From Anaerolineae bacterium (GTDB taxonomy: Bacteria; Chloroflexota; Anaerolineae; Aggregatilineales; Phototrophicaceae): DNA of 64,000 nt. A program made the translations under genes and the position numbers. This document shows positions 15,893 through 23,924 of this stretch, in pieces. The stretch is from contig JAJEBK010000036.1 in assembly GCA_022823945.1 (NCBI GenBank), forward strand, positions 1 to 64,000, in the 5' to 3' direction. The notes beneath the pieces are model-generated. The model saw nothing but the letters and a program-made list of their open reading frames with translations. It did no database searches and was not told where the DNA came from. Each line of letters opens with the position of its first letter. Position 1 is the stretch's first letter.

Positions 15893-16900
15893 CTAGCCCT
15901 CGGTTTTGCTGCGCGGCATGGGGCGCTCGGCAATATCTTTGAGCAAGCCGCCGTGCCCCATCATCACCAGATCCGCGCGGGTCAGGCGTTCGCCGCTCAG
16001 CAGGCGGGGCAGGATCCAGTCGATGACATTGGTTTTGGGCGATTTGATGCAGCCCGGCGCGCCCACCACCGGCGTATCGTCCAGATAACCCAGCAACAGC
16101 AGGGTGCCGGGATCGACTGGCACGCCATGCAATGTGATGCTGCCGCCCGCCCGTTGCAGTGCCTTGGGCACAACATCTTGCCGATCAATGATGGCGGAGA
16201 TGCTGGCGATCAAGATCATGTCTGCTTGCGACTGGGCTTGAATGGCCCCCGCGATCGCAGCCGCATTGTGCTGAACAAAGATCGGCTCCAACAGGTGGCT
16301 TCCCCAGCCTTCGATGCGGCGGCGCACAGGCAGATGAAAGCTGCGCAGCAGTCGTTCGCGCGTGGCATCGGTGCCCGACACGATCAGCGCGATGCGTTTG
16401 GGCTGCAGCTCGCGCAAGTGCAAGACAGGCTTGTCTTGGCAGATGCGTTCGACATCGACGACGCGGGCGGCTGGCACGCCAAAAGGCACGATCTTGACGA
16501 GCGCGGCCATTTCGCCTTTGCTTACCAGGCTGTGCGTGCGCAGGCTGGCGATGGTGATGCCGTCGTACAGGTTGTTGATGGTTTCCAGCAGCGGCACATC
16601 AATATGCAAGATGCCGCGAGCCGCCGCTGTGATATTGGCTCTGCCCACGCCGGGCGCGCGCATGTGCAGGTTTTTGCCAATCACCGCCCGTCCAATGCGC
16701 TGCGCCGCTTCGTCTTCGTGCAAGTCGGCTTGGCTCAGCCGCGTAACGACCAGCCGCTCGATTCCCAGCCCGCGCAGCCGCACGATATCGTCTTCGCCCA
16801 GCCGATGCCCTTTGTTCAATATCAGCTTTGCGCCAGCATAGAGTTTGTGCGCCAAAATCCCGCCAGCCGCGTCTTCCAGCGGCACCTCACCGAACTGCAT
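15893..16900 (-). CDS. Molybdopterin-binding (MoCF-like) protein
   Basis: The protein of about 335 residues resembles the molybdopterin-binding half of the fused molybdopterin-binding/NTP-transferase proteins of molybdenum hydroxylase clusters. The N-terminal part has GGILAHKLYAGAKLILNKGH, the C-terminal MoCF-like part LIVSGTDA then SAIIDRQDVVPKALQRAGG and GAPGCIKSPKTN. It probably accepts or holds molybdopterin for MocA. ATG 16900 has GGAG seven bases upstream; ATG 16912 is also possible. Either start overlaps the end of xdhC, so the three genes form a tight operon. Confidence 0.75.
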   Translation of the reverse strand: MQFGEVPLEDAAGGILAHKLYAGAKLILNKGHRLGEDDIVRLRGLGIERLVVTRLSQADLHEDEAAQRIGRAVIGKNLHMRAPGVGRANITAAARGILHIDVPLLETINNLYDGITIASLRTHSLVSKGEMAALVKIVPFGVPAARVVDVERICQDKPVLHLRELQPKRIALIVSGTDATRERLLRSFHLPVRRRIEGWGSHLLEPIFVQHNAAAIAGAIQAQSQADMILIASISAIIDRQDVVPKALQRAGGSITLHGVPVDPGTLLLLGYLDDTPVVGAPGCIKSPKTNVIDWILPRLLSGERLTRADLVMMGHGGLLKDIAERPMPRSKTEG

Positions 16901-17942
16901 CGCGCGCTCCATTGCGTACGGCGATGATCTCCGCCAGGATGCAGACAGCGATTTCTTCTGGCGTGCTCGCGCCGATGTCGATGCCGATAGGCGTGTGAAT
17001 CTGCGAAATATGCGCCTCGCTCAAGCCAGCCTCTCGCAAGCGCGCCACCCGCTGTCGATGCGTGCGCCCGCTGCTGAGCACGCCGACATACGGAATGCCC
17101 GCGGGCAGCGCCGTCAACAGCGCCTTGTCGTCGATTTTGGGGTCGTGCGTCAAGACCGCCAGATAGGCGCTCCCATCCAATCCCAGCGTCGGCAGCGCTT
17201 TGTCCGGGTAGCTGTGCAGGATATTGGCGACATCGGGGAAGCGCTCGGGCGAGGCAAAGGCAGAGCGTGGATCAATGATCGAAACGCGGAATCCGACCTG
17301 TTGCGCCATAGCTGCCAGCGGGATGGCAACATGCACGCCCCCCACCAGAATCAAGTGCGGACGCTCGACTTGCTGATCGACCATGACGCGCGTGTCGCCC
17401 AGCGTGATGATGCCGCTCTTGTGGGTCTCTGCGGCTGCCGCGCGCATCTGTGCCGCCAGTGTTTCGGGCAGGTCGCCGCTCTGGTACAATGTTTGTCCGC
17501 CCGCATCCAGCAGCAGCTTCTCGCCTATGTGCGCGCCTTCGACCACGACCATCGCCACGCCATAGCGATCATCGGTCGCCAGTCCGGCCAGCAGATGCCA
17601 ATAGGTCGCATCCAGCGGCTCGACGAATACTTCGATGCTGCCGCCACAGGTCAAGCCGACTTCCCAGGCCAGGTCGTCCGCCACGCCAAATTTGAGCAGG
17701 CGCGCCCGGCCGTCTTTCATGCCCGCCAACGCTTCTTCCACAACAGCTCCTTCGACACAGCCGCCACTGACGCTGCCGATCATGGACGGAGGGGCGCTGT
17801 CTGCGCGCTCCCAAGCGCCGGCGATGCCCAGCTTCGAACCCTCGCGGCGCGGGGCAGAACCCCAGGTCTTCGCCACCGTGGCCAGCGCCACCGGGCGGTC
17901 TTCGCGCAGCCAGCGATTCATCGTATCGAGGATGTCGCGCAT
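16887..17942 (-). CDS. XdhC/CoxI-family molybdenum hydroxylase maturation factor
   Basis: The 351-residue protein has the two XdhC domains. The N-terminal XdhC_CoxI domain includes GSVSGGCVEGAVVEEAL and LTCGGSIEVFVEPL. The C-terminal Rossmann-like domain runs from VGGVHVAIPLAAMA through THDPKIDDKALL to IHTPIGIDIGASTPEEIAV. XdhC binds the Mo cofactor, promotes its sulfuration and delivers it to xanthine dehydrogenase-type enzymes. AAAGGAG precedes the ATG, and an extended -10 (TGTGCTAGAAT) lies at 17972-17982 on the minus strand. First gene of the operon with the molybdopterin-binding protein and MocA. Confidence 0.9.
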   Translation of the reverse strand: MRDILDTMNRWLREDRPVALATVAKTWGSAPRREGSKLGIAGAWERADSAPPSMIGSVSGGCVEGAVVEEALAGMKDGRARLLKFGVADDLAWEVGLTCGGSIEVFVEPLDATYWHLLAGLATDDRYGVAMVVVEGAHIGEKLLLDAGGQTLYQSGDLPETLAAQMRAAAAETHKSGIITLGDTRVMVDQQVERPHLILVGGVHVAIPLAAMAQQVGFRVSIIDPRSAFASPERFPDVANILHSYPDKALPTLGLDGSAYLAVLTHDPKIDDKALLTALPAGIPYVGVLSSGRTHRQRVARLREAGLSEAHISQIHTPIGIDIGASTPEEIAVCILAEIIAVRNGARDAVR

Positions 17943-17971
17943 GGGGTCTCCTTTGTGTATGGGTGATGATT

Positions 17972-17982
17972 ATTCTAGCACA
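17972..17982 (-). promoter_or_regulatory. Extended -10 element of the xdhC operon
   Basis: The minus strand reads TGTGCTAGAAT about 30 bp before the xdhC start. The same word occurs upstream of the 61895 gene, and TGTGCTACAAT upstream of 59431. No convincing -35 box is present. Confidence 0.45.
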
Positions 17983-18073
17983 ATGCGGTTTCAATGCGGT
18001 CGAGCCGCCGCCACTGCCGACGCGGAATCTCTTTGAAAAACAAACAAGTATTGCAACAATCAAATGGAACCGC

Positions 18074-18144
18074 GTAGGGGCGACTCTTGAGTCGCCCGCA
18101 TACACAATGGCGAGATAGCGGGCGAGTCGCCGCCTCGCCCCTAC
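18074..18144. repeat. 71-bp element bounded by 10-bp inverted repeats
   Basis: Perfect ends GTAGGGGCGA and TCGCCCCTAC flank the element. Inside, GGGCGACTC TT GAGTCGCCC forms a hairpin at the left. It directly abuts the duplicated block that starts at 18145. It resembles small palindromic mobile repeats. Confidence 0.7.
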
Positions 18145-18520
18145 AAGGCTTGTCCGCTATTGGGGTTCGAGCGTCTCTTCTATAGCGCGACGCCCGTATT
18201 ATAAGAAGATGTTGTACGGATGCCCCGGTCAAGACGCAGAGCCAGGCGCTGGCGGAATACCTGGCCGACAGCTAGGCGATCTTGCGCGGCAGCTTCGGTC
18301 ATCGGTAGGGTCTGTCACCGAGCAGGATGTAAACAGCGGTGAGTAGCAGCACTATGAGCAGGACCATCATTCCAAAGGCAAAAGGCAATGCCAATTCTTC
18401 AGGCATAAACTGCGCAAGCCACCTTTCAATTGCCCAGACGATGCCGACGTCGACAGGATAGTAGAACATCAGATTCGCCTCCTTAATAATTCAAGTAGCG
18501 TAGCACGGTTTCTCAGTGTA
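18145..18520. repeat. Duplicated block, copy B (partner at 6084-6465)
   Basis: Same-orientation match to 6084-6465 with substitutions and small indels; it carries the second small membrane-protein gene. The left edge abuts the 71-bp inverted-repeat element. The right edge is followed within 25 bp by a fragment of an M20 peptidase gene. Confidence 0.85.
18299..18469 (-). CDS. Small single-span membrane protein, copy B
   Basis: The 56-residue product starts MFYYPVDVGIVWAIERW and then matches copy A at 6247-6414 almost throughout, ending GDRPYR. The hydrophobic span is MMVLLIVLLLTAVYILLG. AAGGAGG stands at a good distance from the ATG. Conservation of the ribosome site, frame and membrane span against a more variable flank supports a real gene. 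Confidence 0.65.
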   Translation of the reverse strand: MFYYPVDVGIVWAIERWLAQFMPEELALPFAFGMMVLLIVLLLTAVYILLGDRPYR

Positions 18521-18544
18521 AGCAAATAGATTTGCGCACTCGGT

Positions 18545-18631
18545 GACAAAGCCTATGCGCAAGCCTGGGGCGGACAGCCCATCTACGAACGCTCGGGCGG
18601 CAGCGAGCCAATCTGTTTCGGATGCTCAGTC
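18545..18631 (+). pseudogene. Fragment of an M20 dipeptidase gene
   Basis: Twenty-nine codons read through AYAQAWGGQPIYERSGGSEP and ICFGC. They align with the segment AYTQAWGTQPVYERSGGSVP and ICFGC of the intact M20 gene (about 3128-3213). Similarity ends abruptly on both sides, so this is a decayed remnant of a paralog. Confidence 0.8.
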
Positions 18632-18727
18632 TCTTTATTGTCCTTTTATAACTATAGAACATTTGGTCTCCCTGTCCGCATCGCGCACGAGACAATTATG
18701 GATGTCGTGAGTCTCCTACACACGACA

Positions 18728-18764
18728 GCGTGGGTTTGTCCCTAAAGGGAGGGCAAGCCCACGC
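18728..18764 (+). promoter_or_regulatory. Hairpin upstream of the 18796 gene
   Basis: GCGTGGGTTTG pairs with CAAGCCCACGC, with an inner TCCC/GGGA stem around TAAA and a 3-base bulge. It lies 31 bp before the start codon. It may be a leader structure or a terminator for upstream transcription. Confidence 0.5.
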
Positions 18765-18795
18765 ACTTTGTCCAATCAGTGTAAGGAGCAAGATC

Positions 18796-19338
18796 ATGCA
18801 ACACAGCAATATTGGCGGAATGCAGGACTTTCGCAGATATCAGGACGGCGAAAGGCACATCAAAGCAGTCAGAGGCGCAAAGCGTTTCTTCATCGTCATC
18901 GGTCTCTTGGTGCTGCTCGCTCTTGCATCGATGACCGTGTCTTCACAGATTGATTGGGGGCGTCAGTTTAATTCTCAGCTGTCAGCCGCCTTCAACAGGC
19001 TGGGTATGAAGAATATGCTCAAAAAAATCAAAAGCGGCACAGACCCCGCGTACGTTGAGGCCAGCTGCCAGGCTATGTTCACCAGCAACTACGGTGGATG
19101 GTGGAACGGCTATTGGTCGCTCAACGACAACTACTTCAAGCAATGCCTCAACTGGTTTGGTCGGGCAGGCAAATTGTTGCGCCAATTGGAGTGGGCCAGA
19201 TCCAAAGACGACGCCCGCAGCAAAGCCTACCAAGCCGCGAACGCTGTCTGCTACACAAAGTATGCCCTCACTCGCGGCAACTGGGGTGCCTATTCACGTT
19301 GCCGCAACTACGCCTACAATCAACTCAGTCGTATCTAG
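18796..19338 (+). CDS. Membrane-anchored hypothetical protein with four-Cys outer domain
   Basis: The 180-residue protein has a short cytoplasmic N-terminus, one transmembrane span (FFIVIGLLVLLALASMTVS) and an outside domain of about 130 residues. That domain is rich in Trp and Tyr and has four Cys (ASCQAMF, FKQCLNW, NAVCYTK, YSRCRNY), which could form two disulfides. AAGGAG lies before ATG 18796; an upstream in-frame extension is encoded by the hairpin and is rejected. No family was recognised. Confidence 0.7.
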   Translation: MQHSNIGGMQDFRRYQDGERHIKAVRGAKRFFIVIGLLVLLALASMTVSSQIDWGRQFNSQLSAAFNRLGMKNMLKKIKSGTDPAYVEASCQAMFTSNYGGWWNGYWSLNDNYFKQCLNWFGRAGKLLRQLEWARSKDDARSKAYQAANAVCYTKYALTRGNWGAYSRCRNYAYNQLSRI

Positions 19339-19657
19339 CTGACCTTCTAGGGGGTCTTATCGGCCGCTCGTTCTGTTGCAGCAGATCGGGCGGTTTCTAC
19401 CCTGTAACCCTTGCTCGGCTCGCGCATCTGCTATTTTACCACAAATTTTTTTGAGAGCCAACCCCACCCCTACATAGTTCGAATTAGAGCAGCATCGCCC
19501 TTTTTCGCATAGCTTGCTTGCACTTGCTTTGGTGCACTCGGTGGTAAAATATATGCTGCGATTGCCCTGATGGCCAACACACTGCCTCTTTCGCATTGGC
19601 GATTCCTGCGCTACACTGTGCGACACAATTGCATCTGCGCCGACGGAGACTGGCACC
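19339..19657. other. 319-bp intergenic region
   Basis: No gene was recognised. It contains an ACTCGGTGG word near 19537 like those at 15240 and 34050, and AT-rich stretches that may hold the promoter of the 19658 gene. Confidence 0.4.
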
Positions 19658-20065
19658 ATGGCAAATACCGCCCGCCAGTGGTTCTATTCAACACCAGAGC
19701 CGCGCCCCTATTACATCGAAGAGCGCGTCAACCACTCTTTGTGGAACAATCGCCTGCAAAATGTCTTCATGAGCTGTACGAATGCCGCGCTGCCCGTGCA
19801 GATGGAAGGCAGCCTGGATGGCATGCCCATGCGCTTTGAATTCGTGCCGGGCGGCTACTTCACCCTGCGCATGCCCGAAGAGCGCAAGGATGTCATCGGC
19901 ACCATTCGCCAGGTGCTGCTTGGTTTGAAGCCCAGCTTCACTTATCAGGATAACGATGGCATGTTTGTGGTCGAGTGGCATACCGATGGTGGCGACGCCC
20001 GTTGGCGAGAAATCCAGGGCGACCCGGCTTTTCAGGGTTTGCGCCGCATGAAACGGCCGCAATAG
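19658..20065 (+). CDS. Conserved-looking hypothetical protein
   Basis: The 135-residue soluble protein has no motif I can name. A compact predicted beta-rich core surrounds the stretch MRFEFVPGGYFTLRMPEE and a second segment VVEWHTDGGDARWREIQGD. GGAG lies 11 bp before the ATG. It is 13 bp from the next gene on the same strand, so they are probably one transcript. Confidence 0.65.
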   Translation: MANTARQWFYSTPEPRPYYIEERVNHSLWNNRLQNVFMSCTNAALPVQMEGSLDGMPMRFEFVPGGYFTLRMPEERKDVIGTIRQVLLGLKPSFTYQDNDGMFVVEWHTDGGDARWREIQGDPAFQGLRRMKRPQ

Positions 20066-20078
20066 AGGATCTGATCGA

Positions 20079-20441
20079 ATGGCAAAGCGCCGCCGCAGAA
20101 AACCCAATATCTCGCAGGCCGCCCTAGAGCAAGCCCGCCAAGGTTCGCCCGCCCCGGTCCCCGCTACTCCCGAGGCTCGGACTGACCAGGCAGAGCCCGT
20201 ACAAACGCCCCGCCCCCGCCGTCGCCGCGCGCTGCAATCGGCCCAGCTGGAACGCCGCAAAGACCAGGGCGGGCTGGATGCCGAGTATGTCGCCGAGTTG
20301 CTGGCAAACCCGACAAAAGTAGTCACCGAAGATGACTTGCGCGCCGATTATGGATTCGTCATCCGCGATCTGCGCAATATGGGCATCCTGGCGGCGGCGC
20401 TCTTCATCGCGTTAATCTGCGCCGCGCTCGTTCTGCTCTAA
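20079..20441 (+). CDS. Small tail-anchored membrane protein
   Basis: The 120-residue protein starts with a very basic MAKRRRRKPN stretch and a Pro-rich linker. It then has a charged middle (DAEYVAELLANPTKVVTEDD) and ends in a hydrophobic anchor, NMGILAAALFIALICAALVLL. GAGG precedes the ATG. The middle is suggestive of a short cytoplasmic helix bundle; function unknown. Confidence 0.65.
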   Translation: MAKRRRRKPNISQAALEQARQGSPAPVPATPEARTDQAEPVQTPRPRRRRALQSAQLERRKDQGGLDAEYVAELLANPTKVVTEDDLRADYGFVIRDLRNMGILAAALFIALICAALVLL

Positions 20442-20459
20442 GCCAGGCGGCTGCGGACC

Positions 20460-21587
20460 ATGTCCTGGTCGACCGCGCATCACTGGCTCGCACTGTTATC
20501 GCGCCCCTTGCGCCGTGTTGTTGCTGCGTATGCCCTGTTGCTGGCGCTGTTCGCGCTGCTGCGTCTGCTGCGGATTGATGGCATGCCGCTGCTCGACCTG
20601 GCAAACACTTTCGCCCCCTATCTGTTCATGCCGCTGGTCGTCACATTTCCACTGCCGATCCTCGTCACGCGCGCCACAGCCGAGCCTGGCGAACGCGCTC
20701 GCAAACGTCTTCCCAGCCCGCGCAAATCTTCCCCAGCCGCCGACTCGCGCCAGTCGCCGAGCTGGGGTGTGTTGCTGCAGTTGGCGTTGATCGTCATCGG
20801 GCTGTACTGGTTTGCGATGCCTGCGCTGTATACGCCGGTCTCGCCCCCCCAGGGCGACACCTTCAACATAGTCACATTTAATGTGCAGGGCAGCAACCAC
20901 GAGTTGGCGCGGGCGATGGATTGGCTGCTGGAGCAAGCGCCCGACATCATCGTGCTGCAAGAGACCGCCGAAGGTTATGACAGCCGCCTGGTGCCGCTTT
21001 ATGACGCCTATGCCCACGAAGACCACATTGAAAGCAGCGTGCGCATCTTTTCGCGTTATGCCATTTTGCAGCGTGATGTCATCTCCATTGAAGATGAGCC
21101 TGGGCGTCTGGTTTTGCGCCTGCTGCTGGATCAAAATGGGCGCGAACTGGCTGTGTATGGGGTGCACCTGACATTGCCGCTCACGCCGCGTGATAAGCAA
21201 GCCGCCGATGAAGATATCGGTCTCGAGGCGCTGCTGCGTTATGACGAAGCGCGGCGCAATGCCCAAGTCCGCCGGTTGCTGGCGCTGCTCAGGGAAGAAA
21301 GCGCCGCGACTATCGTGGCTGGCGACTTCAACATGAGCGATACTTCGCTTATCTACGGCGAGTTGGCCGGGCAGATGCGCGATGCCTGGCGAGGGGCTGG
21401 CGCCGGTGCCGGACGCACCTGGCCCCTGGCCGAAGCGATCGGCTGGCCGCGTATCATTCGCCCGCTGCTGCGGATCGACTACATCTGGCACAGCGCTGCC
21501 TTGCGCCCGACTCAGGCTTCTGTCGGCGCGCCCATCGGCTCGGATCATCTGCCGCTGGCTGCCGTGTTCGAGTGGGCGGACGGCTGA
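20460..21587 (+). CDS. Membrane-anchored endonuclease/exonuclease/phosphatase-family protein
   Basis: The 375-residue protein has N-terminal hydrophobic spans (about residues 18-65 and 100-120), then an EEP catalytic domain of the type in YafD-like proteins, DNase I and sphingomyelinase. Catalytic blocks are NIVTFNVQG, IIVLQETAE (metal Glu), YGVHLTLPL, VAGDFNMSD and IGSDHLPLAAVF (last His). It probably faces the outside and cleaves a phosphodiester in a lipid or nucleic acid; the substrate is not determinable. Its stop lies 54 bp before the WecA-like gene. Confidence 0.8.
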   Translation: MSWSTAHHWLALLSRPLRRVVAAYALLLALFALLRLLRIDGMPLLDLANTFAPYLFMPLVVTFPLPILVTRATAEPGERARKRLPSPRKSSPAADSRQSPSWGVLLQLALIVIGLYWFAMPALYTPVSPPQGDTFNIVTFNVQGSNHELARAMDWLLEQAPDIIVLQETAEGYDSRLVPLYDAYAHEDHIESSVRIFSRYAILQRDVISIEDEPGRLVLRLLLDQNGRELAVYGVHLTLPLTPRDKQAADEDIGLEALLRYDEARRNAQVRRLLALLREESAATIVAGDFNMSDTSLIYGELAGQMRDAWRGAGAGAGRTWPLAEAIGWPRIIRPLLRIDYIWHSAALRPTQASVGAPIGSDHLPLAAVFEWADG

Positions 21588-21602
21588 GTCGCGCTTGCCG
21601 CA

Positions 21603-21633
21603 TTGCGCAGCAAAGACGAGATCGGCGTATACT
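21603..21633 (+). promoter_or_regulatory. Promoter giving a leaderless transcript for the 21642 gene
   Basis: TTGCGC, a 19-base spacer and TATACT end 8 bases before the ATG. Transcription would therefore start at or next to the start codon. No Shine-Dalgarno site is present. Confidence 0.5.
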
Positions 21634-21641
21634 GCAGACAT

Positions 21642-22658
21642 ATGGACGCCAACTTGCAGTTCATCCCCATCATGATCGTGGGTTTCGGCGCATCGCTGTG
21701 CCTGACGCCACTGACACGTCAGATCGCCATGCGTCTGGGCGTCACCGCTGCGCCAAACAAACGCAATATCCATGCCAATCATGTGCCCTTGATGGGTGGC
21801 GCAGCCATCTATATCGGCTTTGTGCTGTCGGTGCTGCTCTTTAGTCCGCCCGCTTACCTGGTGGAGCTGGGCGCGATCGTGGCCGGCGCGACTTTGCTGG
21901 CGCTGATCGGCTACTTGGACGATCGACAGCACCTTAGCCCACGCCTGCGCTTGCTGGTGATGACGGTATCGGCGCTGGTCGCATCGGCTGCGGGCGTGCA
22001 GATTCGCTTGTTCAGCAATCCACTCATTGACCTGCCGCTGACGGTATTGTGGATCGTGGCGCTGATCAACGCCGTCAACTGGATCGACAATATGGACGGG
22101 TTGGCGGCGGGCACAGCGGCCATCACAGCCGGCTTCTTTTTGTTGTTGGCGCTTTCGCAAGGGCAGGTGCTGGTGAGCATGCTGGCAGCGGCGATCTTTG
22201 GCAGCGCAGTTGGCTTTTTGACTTACAATTTCAACCCATCCAGCACCTTCATGGGCGATATGGGCGCGTATACCCTGGGCTTTGTGCTGGCGATATTGGC
22301 GATCAAGCTAAAGTTCGCCGCGCAGCCACTGAATGTAACCTGGATGGTGCCGGTGTTTGTGCTGGCGCTGCCCATCCTGGATATGAATCTGGCGGTGTTG
22401 ACGCGCCTGCTCGAACGCCGTCCGTTGATGTTGGCCAGCAAAGATCATATATCGCACCGTTTCCTCAGCCTGGGCATGTCACAACGGCAGACCCTGGCGC
22501 TTTTGTATATGGCATCGGCGGTCTATGGCGCGCTGGCGCTGGTCATCAGCCAGGTTGCCCCGGACGACGCGCTGGCGCTGGGTGGCTTGGGGCTGCTGGG
22601 CATGGGCGCGAGCTTTTGCCTGTTGGTCGTCATGCGCGCGCGGCGTCAAAAAGCATAG
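21642..22658 (+). CDS. WecA/TagO/MraY-family glycosyl-1-phosphate transferase
   Basis: The 338-residue multispan membrane enzyme transfers a sugar-1-phosphate from a UDP-sugar to undecaprenyl phosphate and starts a cell-envelope polysaccharide. Family blocks are KRNIHANHVPLMGGAAIYIG, GYLDDRQHLSPRLRLL (Mg-binding aspartates), NAVNWIDNMDGLAAG, STFMGDMGAYTLGF (usual GDSG reads GDMG) and DHISHRFLSLGMS in the His-rich loop. Start ATG 21642 matches where homologs start. It is more like WecA/TagO than MraY. Confidence 0.85.
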   Translation: MDANLQFIPIMIVGFGASLCLTPLTRQIAMRLGVTAAPNKRNIHANHVPLMGGAAIYIGFVLSVLLFSPPAYLVELGAIVAGATLLALIGYLDDRQHLSPRLRLLVMTVSALVASAAGVQIRLFSNPLIDLPLTVLWIVALINAVNWIDNMDGLAAGTAAITAGFFLLLALSQGQVLVSMLAAAIFGSAVGFLTYNFNPSSTFMGDMGAYTLGFVLAILAIKLKFAAQPLNVTWMVPVFVLALPILDMNLAVLTRLLERRPLMLASKDHISHRFLSLGMSQRQTLALLYMASAVYGALALVISQVAPDDALALGGLGLLGMGASFCLLVVMRARRQKA

Positions 22659-22749
22659 CCGGACGACACGCGGCCTTCCTGCGCGACCCTACTGAATTGA
22701 CGCGGCATCTGGCATAATACAGCCTGCGCCCAGCCAACCAGAGTTCTCT

Positions 22750-23892
22750 ATGCCGCGAATCGCTGTCTTGCCCAATACGCTTGTCGATTATAACGCCGAG
22801 GCTTGGCGACTGATCCAACTCGACAATCGCGCCGAACCAAAGCTGCTGCTGGAAGCCAGGAGCGGCACCCCTCTTCGTTTTAGTGGCGCATTCGCTGTCA
22901 GCCGCGACTTGCCCGAAACAGGCGAGATTCAGGTCAACGATCTGGGGCAGGTGTTGCTGGGCTGGTCTCGACAATCGACATCGTGGCAGTTGGGTATCAC
23001 TTTGTCCGAAGCAATCTCTCTGGCGCGCAACAGCCGCTGGTTCGAGATTTTGCGTTTCACCGATGAAGATCCTGATCGGCACGAAGCCGAAGCCCGGCAG
23101 CTGGGCGAAGCTTTGGCAGCGACGCTGGGCATCCCCTTCATCGCCAGAGATGAAATCAAAGAGCAAGAAGCTGCGCCTCAACCCGTCCCGCTGGCTGAAC
23201 TGCCGCTCGACCTCGGCATGTGGTGGCTGGAACGCACAGAAGCGGGCGGCGAGCTGCAACTGCGGCGACAGCCACGCTGGCAATCGGCGCGGCGGCGACA
23301 GATGGCCTGGTATGCGCTTTGGATGGTCATCTATATCTGGGTGGCGCTGGCGACTCTGGGCAGCGAGCTGGGATTGCCCAATGCCGGCACGCTCATCCCC
23401 AATCCCGATTGGCTGCCCTATCTGGCGCTGGTGGTGGCGGCGCTGCTGCTGCTGCAGAACCTGCGTCAATTGTGGGTCGGTTTGCGCAGGCCCAATACCA
23501 TCGTCTTCAATGCCTACAATAAGTCTATCCGAGGGCTTCGCGGCAGCTCGCAACTTTGGCAGCTCAGCGCTGGCGGCGTGCAATCGGTGTATGTCAGCGA
23601 GGTCGTCAAGCCGGCTGGGCGGGGACGACTGCCTTTCACTGGCAGCGCGCACAGCACCTATCATCATGGCGAGATCAACCTGCACCTGCTGGATGGCAGT
23701 TATGTCCCTGTGCTGATCGATCAAACGAAGCGGATATACCCCCTGCTGCCGGGCGCGGTGGAACAAGATCGTGAAGATGGCGTCAGCGCCCTGGAAGCCA
23801 GCCAAGCCAGCACGGCGCTGCAAATGGCGGCGCTGCACATCTCGCGGACGCTGGGCGATCTGCCTGTGCGGTATGATCGGCGGAACAAATAA
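22750..23892 (+). CDS. Hypothetical membrane protein with two central spans
   Basis: The 380-residue protein has about 185 soluble residues, two transmembrane spans (MAWYALWMVIYIWVALATLG and WLPYLALVVAALLLLQNL) and a C-terminal soluble domain. In that domain a segment IVFNAYNKSIRGLRGSS resembles the start of PH-like or SRPBCC-like membrane-associated modules in other bacteria. A -10-like TAATAC lies about 35 bp upstream. No function can be named. Confidence 0.6.
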   Translation: MPRIAVLPNTLVDYNAEAWRLIQLDNRAEPKLLLEARSGTPLRFSGAFAVSRDLPETGEIQVNDLGQVLLGWSRQSTSWQLGITLSEAISLARNSRWFEILRFTDEDPDRHEAEARQLGEALAATLGIPFIARDEIKEQEAAPQPVPLAELPLDLGMWWLERTEAGGELQLRRQPRWQSARRRQMAWYALWMVIYIWVALATLGSELGLPNAGTLIPNPDWLPYLALVVAALLLLQNLRQLWVGLRRPNTIVFNAYNKSIRGLRGSSQLWQLSAGGVQSVYVSEVVKPAGRGRLPFTGSAHSTYHHGEINLHLLDGSYVPVLIDQTKRIYPLLPGAVEQDREDGVSALEASQASTALQMAALHISRTLGDLPVRYDRRNK

Positions 23893-23924
23893 ATTGCCGG
23901 GCATGTGCCGGCAGCGAGGCAGCG

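Noticed and set aside
18160-18180. GGGGTTCGAG resembling a tRNA T-loop in the duplicated block
   Set aside because: No acceptor, D or anticodon stem can be formed around it, and the second copy has the same lack.
17975-18232. 85-codon minus-strand frame
   Set aside because: It runs through the 71-bp inverted-repeat element and part of the duplicated block, has no ribosome site and no match to a family.
18654-18670. ATAGAACATTTGGTCTC as a second SOS box
   Set aside because: Only one arm matches TAGAACATTTGTTCTA; the other arm is broken and no gene starts close by in a suitable position.
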